A DNA stretch of 64,000 bases from an uncultured Lachnospiraceae bacterium (lineage in GTDB: Bacteria > Bacillota > Clostridia > Lachnospirales > Lachnospiraceae): contig CAJULA010000016.1 in assembly GCA_910587155.1 (NCBI GenBank), positions 25,024-89,023 on the forward strand. Direction: 5' to 3'. A model generated the notes under the pieces. The model ran no database searches. It saw only the letters and a program-made list of their open reading frames with translations, and had not been told where the DNA came from. Each line of letters opens with the position of its first letter. Within the stretch, counting starts at the first letter, position 1. A program made the position numbers and the translations under genes. Positions 56,784 to 64,000 of this stretch are shown here, piece after piece.

Positions 56784-58133
56784 ATGGGAGAAAATGTAAA
56801 GAAGAATTCAGGGGGCTGGCGCAGCAACAAATGGTTCCGCGCCGCGATCCCCGCGCTGCTGCTTCACTGCAGTATCGGAACCGTGTACTGCTGGTCGATC
56901 TTCAGTCAGGAGATTGCCGACTACATCGGTTTTTCCAAAGGCGCCACGGAATGGGCCTTCAGTTTTGCCATCTTTTTCCTGGGGATGTCGGCGGCATTTC
57001 TGGGAAATGTGGTGGAGAAGGATATTCACAAATCATCCCTGCTGGCGGCCATCTGTTTTTCGGTCGGTATGGCGGGAACCGGCTTTTTCATTTACTATGG
57101 CGGCACCCATCAGGGCAGCCCGCTTGTACTGGGCGGCATCTATCTTTGCTATGGCCTGATTATGGGAATCGGTCTGGGCACCGGGTATCTGTCACCGGTT
57201 AAGACACTGATGCTCTGGTTTGAGGACAGAAAGGGGCTGGCAACCGGACTGGCCGTTGCCGGTTTCGGCGCAGCCAAAGCGATCGCAAGTCCCATCATGC
57301 AGGCGATGCTGAACAATCTGGGCGAGGGCGGCATCTACAAAATGTTCCTTATTCTGGCAGTGGTTTACTTTATTATGATGTTTGCGGGCCATCTGCTCTT
57401 AAAGAAACCGGACGGCTGGCATGAGCCTCAGAAAAAGGAAAAGGGCCAGAGTGCAATGGACGTGATCCGTTCCAAACCCATTGCCAATTATATCGGTATC
57501 TGGCTGATGTTCTATATCAATATCACCTGTGGCCTGGCACTGATTTCCCAGGAAAAGATGATCGTGAAATGTATCGGCCTGGCCGGTGCGGCAGGCATCA
57601 TCTCCACGGTATCCGCCGTATTTAACGCAGGCGGGCGTCTGGGCTTTTCTGCCTGGGCGGATATGATGAAGGACCGTAATACGATTTACAAGATTATATT
57701 CGTGCTTTCCATTGTCTTTACAGGCATTGTCCTGGTGACAAACGGAATTAAAAACGGTGAGGGCAATACCCTGCTGATCGCTCTTGTACTGGGCCTGATC
57801 TTTGTGGTAAACGCAGGTTATGGCGGCGGATTTTCCAATGTGCCCACTCTGCTTTCGGATCATTACGGAATGGGCAATATCAGTGCCATCCATGGCATTA
57901 CCCTGTCTGCCTGGGGATTTGCGGGGCTGACCGGCAACCAGATGGCAACCTGGATTGTCAATACCTTTGGCAGCCCGGTGGATATCGAGCATGCGCTTGC
58001 GGACGGAAGCGTGGAAATACTGACAGTGAATCCCACCGGTTATCAGTTTGTGCTCTATGCGACCATCGTCCTGTATATCATTTCCCTCGTTATCTCACTG
58101 GTGATGGTACGTCCTACCGGTAAGGATAAGTAA
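56784..58133 (+). CDS. OFA family (oxalate/formate antiporter-like) MFS transporter
   Basis: The 449-residue protein has 12 hydrophobic segments and the OFA landmarks: an early SIGTVYCWSIFSQEI, MGIGLGTGYLSPVKTLMLWFEDRKGLATGLAVAGFG (split by a loop), RLGFSAWADMMKDR in the central region and GGGFSNVPTLLSDHYGMGNISAIHG. OFA members exchange small carboxylates such as oxalate, formate or lactate. No catabolic gene sits next to it, so the substrate is open. It ends before a large bidirectional terminator. Confidence 0.92.
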   Translation: MGENVKKNSGGWRSNKWFRAAIPALLLHCSIGTVYCWSIFSQEIADYIGFSKGATEWAFSFAIFFLGMSAAFLGNVVEKDIHKSSLLAAICFSVGMAGTGFFIYYGGTHQGSPLVLGGIYLCYGLIMGIGLGTGYLSPVKTLMLWFEDRKGLATGLAVAGFGAAKAIASPIMQAMLNNLGEGGIYKMFLILAVVYFIMMFAGHLLLKKPDGWHEPQKKEKGQSAMDVIRSKPIANYIGIWLMFYINITCGLALISQEKMIVKCIGLAGAAGIISTVSAVFNAGGRLGFSAWADMMKDRNTIYKIIFVLSIVFTGIVLVTNGIKNGEGNTLLIALVLGLIFVVNAGYGGGFSNVPTLLSDHYGMGNISAIHGITLSAWGFAGLTGNQMATWIVNTFGSPVDIEHALADGSVEILTVNPTGYQFVLYATIVLYIISLVISLVMVRPTGKDK

Positions 58134-58168
58134 GAATAGTAGCAGAAAAAGAATAAGGCATACATAAA

Positions 58169-58203
58169 AGAATTCCTGAAAAGCTCAGCTTTTCAGGAAT
58201 TCT
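58169..58203. terminator. Perfect 17-bp inverted repeat, bidirectional terminator
   Basis: AGAATTCCTGAAAAGCT (58169-58185) and its exact complement (58187-58203) flank one central base. AAAAG lies to one side and TATTTG to the other. It separates convergent genes, and the stop codon of the minus-strand gene (58185-58187) lies inside the hairpin tip. Confidence 0.85.
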
Positions 58204-60203
58204 ATTTGATTTGTGATTTCTTCCGGGACGGAGCCGTAATTTTTCTGCAGCTTGTTGCAGAGCATATCCAGATGATGGAGCTTCTGACTGAGCAGCAGTT
58301 TGTAACGGTTTATCATCTCCATGTAAAGAGGATGCTGGATCAGGTTCTGGCGGATGGGTGCGGAAAACGGACAGTAGGCAAACAGAATCGGCCGGGCTAC
58401 CTTGTTCAGGCGGGGGGAACCGTTGCCTTCATAGGAGATCCAGAGGACATAATCCCGGACAAACATTTCCTTGACGCTGTTTTTTGCACGCTGCAGGCTC
58501 AGGCGCAGCTTTTCTTTGGCATCGGGGGATAATTCCCGGTTCTTTTTATAAAACTGGATATAATCCGTATACTGGCTGGTCAGGGACGGTTCGGATACGT
58601 CGTTCCATCGTGCGCCCTGGACCCGTTTGCACATCTCCCAGCGGAATTCCCCGACCATACGTGTCAGGAGTTGGGGTACACTCTCCAGAGCGATCCCGGA
58701 CAACATCATCCGGGAAGGCGTCAGGCGGCGCTTTCCTTCGATCTCCTGCCACATGGCGCCGCGGACCCCGGCATTGGGCATAAGGATAAAGTCGGGCAGT
58801 ACCTCTATCTGCAGATATTCCCGGACAATGCCACACTCCTCGTTCGTGTAGGTAGTTTCGCGGTAAAACGCGGAAAAGTCCAGCTTGCGGATATCATCCA
58901 GTGCCTTGTGCAGCGCAGCCGGGCTGACAAGGGAAGTGTGCAGTGGTTTCATCAGATTGTGTTCGGACAGAAGCGGGCAGAAAGTGGAGATCCGCCCGAA
59001 GGTCATCTTATTGACAACCGGGAATACATTTTCCAGTTCAAACCGTACTTTGTCGATATTGGAAGTGAGAAGCTGCTTTTCCTGGGCATCGTTGATTTTG
59101 CCGCTTTTTTTCTGATCCCGCAGGTACGCAGGATAGTCCATGTCAAATTCATTGCGGGACGGTTCCTTCTCGCCGTGGTAGACAGCCAGCAGCCATTCCG
59201 GAAAGGTGTAGACACCACGCTCGGGCTCGCCGCCGTAGGCATCCAGAATGGAGAGCAGATATACCGAATTGCTGATACCGGCCAGCTCGGCGTCCACAAA
59301 GCCGAAATTCAGAAACAGCTTTACCGCAACAGGGAGATTGGTTTCGTTGATACTCAGTTCAAATACTTTGGTATACAGTTTATAAAAATCACCGGTAAGA
59401 GCCAGACGGAACCGTCTGTCAGCATCATCGGTGCCGTCTTTGTCCGGCATGGCCTTATAAGCTTCCACTTCTTCCGTAAAGCGCTGAGCCAGCGCCTCGT
59501 CACACTCGCTGAAAGCAAGGATAACGGAAAGGGCGTCTTCCAGCTCCACCGGGATCTGTACCGCTTCCATGGCGGCAGCAGCGGCTTTTTCGGCAGCAGC
59601 GGCCCTTGCCTCTTCTTTGGGACTGGAAACTGCCGGTGCTTCTTCGGGTACGGGGTTTTGTTTCTTTCTGGCAACAGGATCCACCTTTGCCGGCGGGATG
59701 ACTCTGTCATAGGGAATGCCATTGTCGCCCATGCCGTTCTCTGCGGCGGCATCTGCCATATCTGCGGCCAGTGCGACATCTGCACGTGTCTTTTGATAGA
59801 TGGCTTTATCAAAAACATTGTCAGGAGATCTGGAGCCCAGCACATATTCCCCGGGTTCTCCGTGGCCTGCCTGTGCGCAGTATTTTAAAAGAGAGCAGGA
59901 AAAGCGTGCGCTGGATGTAAAAAAAAGATGCATGACATTGGGCTTTGCCTGAAACAGGGTAAGGAGCTGTTCCAGACCGCTGTATGGATAAGGGACGAGC
60001 GCGGCATCCGTAGCGGCAAGATAGGTGCAGGAGTGGACACCCGATTTGATATCCTGGATTCCGATGATATCTCCCTTGCGCATCATCAGTCCGCCGCCGG
60101 GGAATACCGCCCGTACATTTCCCTCTCCGATGACATACAGTTCTTTCAGTGCATCGCCTGCCTGGCAGATGAGCTGCCCGTTTTCAATTCGTATGATTGC
60201 CAT
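58185..60203 (-). CDS. Large protein with cyclic-nucleotide-binding-like N-terminus, function unknown
   Basis: The 672-residue protein opens with a beta-roll like CRP/cNMP-binding domains (about 1-95): IIRIENGQLICQAGDALKEL, then LYVIGEGNVRAVF and MRKGDIIGIQD. The usual phosphate-binding cassette (GE...RxA) is not evident, so ligand binding is doubtful. An Ala/Glu-rich linker (about 135-215) follows, then a long helical region to the end with no DNA-binding motif. I do not recognise that part. The conserved-looking phrase RSPDNVFDKAIYQKTRADVALAA can be searched. It has its own promoter and a palindrome just before its start. Confidence 0.7.
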   Translation of the reverse strand: MAIIRIENGQLICQAGDALKELYVIGEGNVRAVFPGGGLMMRKGDIIGIQDIKSGVHSCTYLAATDAALVPYPYSGLEQLLTLFQAKPNVMHLFFTSSARFSCSLLKYCAQAGHGEPGEYVLGSRSPDNVFDKAIYQKTRADVALAADMADAAAENGMGDNGIPYDRVIPPAKVDPVARKKQNPVPEEAPAVSSPKEEARAAAAEKAAAAAMEAVQIPVELEDALSVILAFSECDEALAQRFTEEVEAYKAMPDKDGTDDADRRFRLALTGDFYKLYTKVFELSINETNLPVAVKLFLNFGFVDAELAGISNSVYLLSILDAYGGEPERGVYTFPEWLLAVYHGEKEPSRNEFDMDYPAYLRDQKKSGKINDAQEKQLLTSNIDKVRFELENVFPVVNKMTFGRISTFCPLLSEHNLMKPLHTSLVSPAALHKALDDIRKLDFSAFYRETTYTNEECGIVREYLQIEVLPDFILMPNAGVRGAMWQEIEGKRRLTPSRMMLSGIALESVPQLLTRMVGEFRWEMCKRVQGARWNDVSEPSLTSQYTDYIQFYKKNRELSPDAKEKLRLSLQRAKNSVKEMFVRDYVLWISYEGNGSPRLNKVARPILFAYCPFSAPIRQNLIQHPLYMEMINRYKLLLSQKLHHLDMLCNKLQKNYGSVPEEITNQIEFLKS

Positions 60204-60215
60204 AATACCTCCGAC

Positions 60216-60231
60216 ATGACATAAGTGTCAT
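60216..60231. promoter_or_regulatory. Palindrome ATGACATAAGTGTCAT upstream of the cNMP-like gene
   Basis: A perfect 6-4-6 palindrome lies 13 bases before the start of the minus-strand gene and downstream of its promoter. Size and symmetry suit a dimeric regulator. TGACAT (60440-60445) and TGTCAT (60467-60472) recur on the other side of the gap. Confidence 0.5.
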
Positions 60232-60264
60232 ATAATAAATAAAATCTGTGAAGCGTTACCATAC

Positions 60265-60293
60265 AGTATAACGGAAAATGAGAATGAAAACAA
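60265..60293 (-). promoter_or_regulatory. Promoter of the cNMP-like gene
   Basis: On the minus strand TTGTTT (60293-60288) and TATACT (60270-60265) have a 17-base spacer. The rest of the 297-base gap holds GC-rich palindromes, including GGCGCCGGCGCC (60379-60390), and no gene. Confidence 0.62.
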
Positions 60294-60500
60294 TAACGAA
60301 AAATTTTTTTACGGCGATGTATGTACATAATCTCAAAATATGTTAGAATTAAAGAAACCTGCGGATATCCGTGGGTGTGGCGCCGGCGCCAGAGGACGGA
60401 TAAGCGCGGGGCGTCGGCAGCCGGCTGTCGCTGACAGTCGTGACATAATGAGATAAAAGACAGATGTGTCATAAAAGTGATACAAAGATGGGAGAAGAGC

Positions 60501-60971
60501 ATGGAGAGCGAAAAACTGAGTGTGGAAGAGATGGTGGAATATTACAAGCCGGATGTGCAGAGTCTGACCGGTTATATTCCCTGGCTGGAAGCACAGAAGG
60601 GAAACGAGATGTCCACAACTTTTCAGGGGGAAGGGATCGGGGAGCATTCCATTACGTTTCCGGTCTATGATACCACATTGATGAATTTTGTGAAAACGGC
60701 AAGGGCCAGCAGTCTGATAGACCGCAACTATGTGTATGTGTATTCCAGATACGGGATCCGCGGCGAAAAGGACGAGCACCGTCTGATCAAAAGCGCTACC
60801 ATCAAGGAGATGGGCGTGCTCTGGGGCATCCTTTCCCGCTATATCATCAAGGGGATGACAAAGGGGACTGTCTGGGCGGAAGGTGTAAGAAACGGCATTT
60901 ATCTGGAACTTTTGTGCAGGATGAAAGAGATTCTCGATTTTTGGGACAGAGAGGGAAAGGAAACCCGGTGA
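60501..60971 (+). CDS. Small conserved protein of unknown function (DUF6508-like?)
   Basis: The 156-residue protein starts at ATG 60501 behind GGGAGAAGAG; GTG 60477 is less likely. It is a soluble alpha/beta protein with many aromatic residues, for example YYKPDVQSLTGYIPWLEAQ near the start, and a repeated-looking core VYDTTLMNFVKTARASSLIDRNYVYVYSRYGIR (split by Thr). The second half reads MGVLWGILSRYIIKGMTKGTVWAEGVRNGIY. It may belong to the DUF6508 group, but I am unsure. The tetR gene follows 16 bases later, so they probably form one transcript. Confidence 0.6.
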   Translation: MESEKLSVEEMVEYYKPDVQSLTGYIPWLEAQKGNEMSTTFQGEGIGEHSITFPVYDTTLMNFVKTARASSLIDRNYVYVYSRYGIRGEKDEHRLIKSATIKEMGVLWGILSRYIIKGMTKGTVWAEGVRNGIYLELLCRMKEILDFWDREGKETR

Positions 60972-60987
60972 ATGAGGAGCGTTACAT

Positions 60988-61572
60988 ATGGGAGAAAAAT
61001 CGAATCAGAAAAGACAGCTTATCCTGGAGACTGCCAGAAGGATCTTTATGGAGAAGGGCTATAAGGACGTTACCATGAAGGATATCGTGGAAGCCTGCGG
61101 TATCAGCCGGGGCGGCCTGTATCTGTATTTCAGCAGCACAAAAGAGATCTTCGCGGAAGTGCTGGCAATGGAAAGTCAGGAGAAGGATGATGTGTTTTCC
61201 CAGGGGATTCCCGGAGATGCCGCGGCATCGGATATCCTGGCGCTTTTTCTGAAAGAGCAGAAAAAGGAAATTCTGCGCAGAAAAAATTCCCTGACGGTAG
61301 CGACCTATGAATATTTTTTTGAAAATAAGGTCGCCAGGAAGGAGAATATCCTGCGCAGCCGGTTTGAAGAGGCAGTGGCAGTGATGGAGAAGCTGATCAC
61401 AGACGGTGTGGAGAACGGGGAATTTTACTGTGAAGACCCCCTGGGCTGCGCGCGCAATATTATGTTTGTCCTGGAAGGACTCAGGGCGGCGGCCCAGACG
61501 ATGGGCATTTCGGAAAAGGCAGTGGACAGTGAACTTTATTATATCATGCAGGGACTAGTGGCAGAAGAATAG
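60988..61572 (+). CDS. TetR/AcrR family regulator
   Basis: The 194-residue protein has an N-terminal TetR helix-turn-helix (about 8-55; KRQLILETARRIFMEKGYKDVTMKDIVEACGISRGGLYLYFSSTKEIF, split across the helices) and a helical ligand-binding C-terminal domain. Its target is unknown. It stands between the small conserved protein gene and purL, with a 14-base gap to purL. It may control its neighbours, but no purine link is implied. Confidence 0.94.
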   Translation: MGEKSNQKRQLILETARRIFMEKGYKDVTMKDIVEACGISRGGLYLYFSSTKEIFAEVLAMESQEKDDVFSQGIPGDAAASDILALFLKEQKKEILRRKNSLTVATYEYFFENKVARKENILRSRFEEAVAVMEKLITDGVENGEFYCEDPLGCARNIMFVLEGLRAAAQTMGISEKAVDSELYYIMQGLVAEE

Positions 61573-61586
61573 GTGGAGGATGACTC

Positions 61587-64000
61587 ATGGAATGTGTGCG
61601 ACGGATTTATGTGGAAAAAAAGAAGCCTTATGCGGTCAGGGCGGCAAAGCTTGAGGAGGAGATCGCCAGTTATCTGGGGATCGGCAGTGTAACAGGGGTG
61701 CGGGTGCTGATCCGTTATGATGTGGAGAATATCAGTGAGGAGACATGGCGGATGGCCTGCCGCAGCGTTTTTTCCGAGCCGCCGGTAGATATGCTCTATG
61801 AAGAGACCTTCCCCATGGCGGACGGGGCACGGGTGTTTGGCGTGGAATTTCTGCCGGGGCAGTTTGACCAGCGGGCGGATTCGGCGGTGGCCTGTGTCCG
61901 CTTTCTGAATGAGAGAGAGACACCGGTTATCCGCACGGCAGTGACCTATGTGCTGGAGGGCGACCTGACGGATAACGAGTTTGCCAGAATTAAGGCCTAT
62001 TGTATCAATCCGGTCGATTCCAGGGAGACCGGCATGGAAAAACCGGGGACGCTGGAGACAACATACGAAGAACCGGCGGATATCAGGATACTGGACGGAT
62101 TCCGCGGTATGGGTGAGGGCGCGCTGCGGGAGCTTTATACCTCTCTGGGACTGGCTATGACCTTTCAGGATTTTTTGCATATCCGCGGCTATTTTGAGAA
62201 AGAGGAGGGCCGTGATCCGTCGATGACGGAAATACGGGTATTGGATACTTACTGGTCGGATCACTGCAGGCATACCACATTTTCCACGGAGCTAAAGCAG
62301 GTGACATTTGAAGACGGCTATTACCGATCTCCGCTGGAGACGACCTGGCAGTCCTATCTGGATACCAGGGAAGAAATCGTGGGAGAGCGGGAAGACAAAT
62401 TTATCTGTCTGATGGATCTGGCGCTGATGGCCATGAAAAAGCTGAAAAAAGACGGCAAACTGTGGGATATGGAAGAGTCGGATGAGATCAATGCCTGTTC
62501 GATCGTAGTGCCGGTGGAGATAGACGGGGCGGAGCAGGAATGGCTCATAAGCTTTAAAAATGAGACCCACAATCATCCCACGGAGATTGAACCGTTCGGC
62601 GGGGCTGCCACCTGTCTGGGCGGCGCGATCCGCGACCCGCTCTCCGGGCGTTCCTATGTCTATCAGGCCATGCGTGTGACCGGAGCGGCGGATCCTACTG
62701 TGCCGGTATCGCAGACATTGCGGGGGAAGCTGCCGCAGAAGAAACTGGTGACCGGGGCGGCGGACGGCTATTCGTCCTATGGCAACCAGATCGGACTGGC
62801 CACCGGTTATGTAAAAGAAATCTATCACCCCGCCTATGTGGCGAAGCGGATGGAGATCGGCGCCGTGATGGGCGCCTCCCCGAGAAAAAATGTAGTCCGG
62901 GCGTCTTCTGATCCGGGGGATATCATCATCCTGCTGGGCGGTCGGACCGGCAGGGACGGCTGCGGGGGCGCTACCGGTTCCTCCAAAGTGCATACGGAAA
63001 GCTCCATTGAGACATGCGGCGCGGAGGTGCAGAAGGGAAATGCCCCCACGGAGCGTAAGATACAGAGACTGTTCCGTCGGGAAGAAGTGAGCAGGCTTAT
63101 TAAGAAATGCAATGACTTTGGCGCCGGCGGCGTGTCGGTCGCCATCGGAGAACTGGCGGACGGTCTGCGCGTCGATCTGGACCGGGTGCCGAAAAAATAT
63201 GCGGGACTGGATGGTACGGAGCTGGCCATTTCCGAATCCCAGGAGCGGATGGCGGTTGTGGTTGCGCCAAAGGATGTGGAAAAGTTTCTGGCATATGCCG
63301 CGCAGGAAAATCTGGAAGCCGTGGAAGCGGCCGTGGTGACAAAAGAGCCGCGGCTGGTGCTTTCCTGGCGGGGGAAAGAGATTGTCAACCTTTCCAGAGC
63401 CTTTCTGGACACCAACGGCGCTCATCAGGAGACAAACGTAGTGGTGGAAATGCCGTCTGAGGAGGATAACTATTTTAAAAAATATGCCGCTCCTGCCGTG
63501 GAGACGGCTTTGCAGGAAAAAGATACAAAGAAGGCATTGCTTGCCACACTGTCTGATCTGAATGTGTGCTCTCAGAGAGGCCTGGTGGAAACTTTTGACG
63601 CTTCGATCGGGGCAGGCAGCGTGTTTATGCCCTATGGCGGCAAATATCAGCTGACAGAGACACAGGCCATGGTGGCGAAGCTGCCGGTGCTGCATGGCAA
63701 GACGGACACGGTGACGATGATGAGTTACGGTTTTGACCCGTATCTGTCCTCCTGGAGTCCGTATCACGGCGCGGTTTATGCAGTCACCCAGTCCATGGCA
63801 AAGATCGTGGCCGCAGGCGGCGATTACAAAAAGATTCATTTTACCTTCCAGGAATATTTCCGCAGGATGACCTGTGAGCCGTCCCGGTGGAGCCAGCCTT
63901 TTGCGGCGCTGCTCGGCGCCTTTGACGCGCAGATGGGATTTGAACTGCCCTCCATCGGCGGCAAGGACAGTATGTCGGGCACATTCAATGATATTGACGT
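61587..64000 (+). CDS. purL: Phosphoribosylformylglycinamidine synthase, large single-chain type (truncated by window end)
   Basis: PurL converts FGAR and glutamine to FGAM in purine synthesis. The frame runs from ATG 61587 (GGTGGAGGATGACTC upstream) to the window edge without a stop, giving about 804 of an expected 1,200-1,300 residues. Visible landmarks: DTYWSDHCRHTTF (about 215), FKNETHNHPTEIEPFGGAATCLGG (split), GGRTGRDGCGGATGSSK, NDFGAGGVSVAIGELADG and SIGGKDSMSGT near the edge. The N-terminal PurS-like part is present (VRRIYVEKKKPYAVRA). The glutaminase domain should follow outside the window. This fused form is common in Lachnospiraceae. Confidence 0.95.
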   Translation, partial: MECVRRIYVEKKKPYAVRAAKLEEEIASYLGIGSVTGVRVLIRYDVENISEETWRMACRSVFSEPPVDMLYEETFPMADGARVFGVEFLPGQFDQRADSAVACVRFLNERETPVIRTAVTYVLEGDLTDNEFARIKAYCINPVDSRETGMEKPGTLETTYEEPADIRILDGFRGMGEGALRELYTSLGLAMTFQDFLHIRGYFEKEEGRDPSMTEIRVLDTYWSDHCRHTTFSTELKQVTFEDGYYRSPLETTWQSYLDTREEIVGEREDKFICLMDLALMAMKKLKKDGKLWDMEESDEINACSIVVPVEIDGAEQEWLISFKNETHNHPTEIEPFGGAATCLGGAIRDPLSGRSYVYQAMRVTGAADPTVPVSQTLRGKLPQKKLVTGAADGYSSYGNQIGLATGYVKEIYHPAYVAKRMEIGAVMGASPRKNVVRASSDPGDIIILLGGRTGRDGCGGATGSSKVHTESSIETCGAEVQKGNAPTERKIQRLFRREEVSRLIKKCNDFGAGGVSVAIGELADGLRVDLDRVPKKYAGLDGTELAISESQERMAVVVAPKDVEKFLAYAAQENLEAVEAAVVTKEPRLVLSWRGKEIVNLSRAFLDTNGAHQETNVVVEMPSEEDNYFKKYAAPAVETALQEKDTKKALLATLSDLNVCSQRGLVETFDASIGAGSVFMPYGGKYQLTETQAMVAKLPVLHGKTDTVTMMSYGFDPYLSSWSPYHGAVYAVTQSMAKIVAAGGDYKKIHFTFQEYFRRMTCEPSRWSQPFAALLGAFDAQMGFELPSIGGKDSMSGTFNDID

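Noticed and set aside
58671..59888. 405-residue + frame opposite the cNMP-like gene
   Set aside because: No ribosome site or motif; the minus-strand frame is longer and has promoter and start signals.
62292..63839. 515-residue minus frame near the right end
   Set aside because: It lies opposite purL, which runs off the window on the + strand and carries all family motifs.

Overview
The window looks like chromosome of an anaerobic, endospore-forming Firmicute, most likely a Lachnospiraceae-type clostridium. The reasons are a spoIIIA operon and spoIVB, a complete set of [FeFe]-hydrogenase maturases (hydE, hydG, hydF), an OFA-type transporter, a large single-chain PurL, moderately GC-rich coding sequence with Gram-positive ribosome sites, and a tmRNA tag reading ANDNLAYAA. 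It is gene-dense, mostly on the + strand, and I see no prophage, transposase or CRISPR array. The only small mobile-type module is a hicAB toxin-antitoxin pair. No gene-free gap exceeds 300 bases; the longest (about 297 bases, 60204-60500) lies between divergent genes.

Layout. 1-3091: end of spoIIIAD, then spoIIIAE-AF-AG-AH. 3269-6181: prfC and a transglutaminase-like lipoprotein. 6220-15230: one long housekeeping operon with a consensus promoter and a clear terminator (asp23, nusB, xseA, xseB, ispA, dxs, tlyA, nadK, argR, recN). 15270-19536: spoIVB, a TPR/nucleotidyltransferase-like protein, and a Spo0A-type gene that has lost most of its receiver domain. 19617-22940: glgA and, convergent, rqcH. 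23149-25758: two secreted proteins (GH-A-like DUF5722 protein and SGNH hydrolase). 25876-29458: a GntR/YtrA-type regulator with an ABC transporter and a matching operator. 29629-30209: hicAB. 30309-35057: eno, secG, rnr, smpB, ssrA. 35187-36634: two unrecognised proteins.

36777-43037: a soluble protein joining ferredoxin clusters, an H-cluster domain, a further Fe-S domain and a chemoreceptor signalling domain, followed directly by hydE-hydG-hydF and a membrane-anchored protein. This reads as a hydrogen- or redox-sensing signalling locus carrying its own cofactor assembly genes. 43076-51157: a lone response regulator (- strand), then comEA, a response regulator/histidine kinase pair, a GerMN lipoprotein, comEC and holA. 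51176-56700: a lipoprotein (- strand) and a MacB-like ABC system with an extracytoplasmic partner. 56784-64000: OFA transporter, a large protein with a cNMP-binding-like N-terminus (- strand), a small conserved protein, a TetR regulator and the first two thirds of purL, which runs off the window.

The strongest leads are the receiver-deleted Spo0A at the usual spo0A locus, the H-cluster chemoreceptor with hydEGF, the RR-HK-GerMN lipoprotein set resembling actinobacterial MtrAB-LpqB, and an RNA hairpin that hides the comEA ribosome-binding site. All calls come from reading the sequence; no database search was run.
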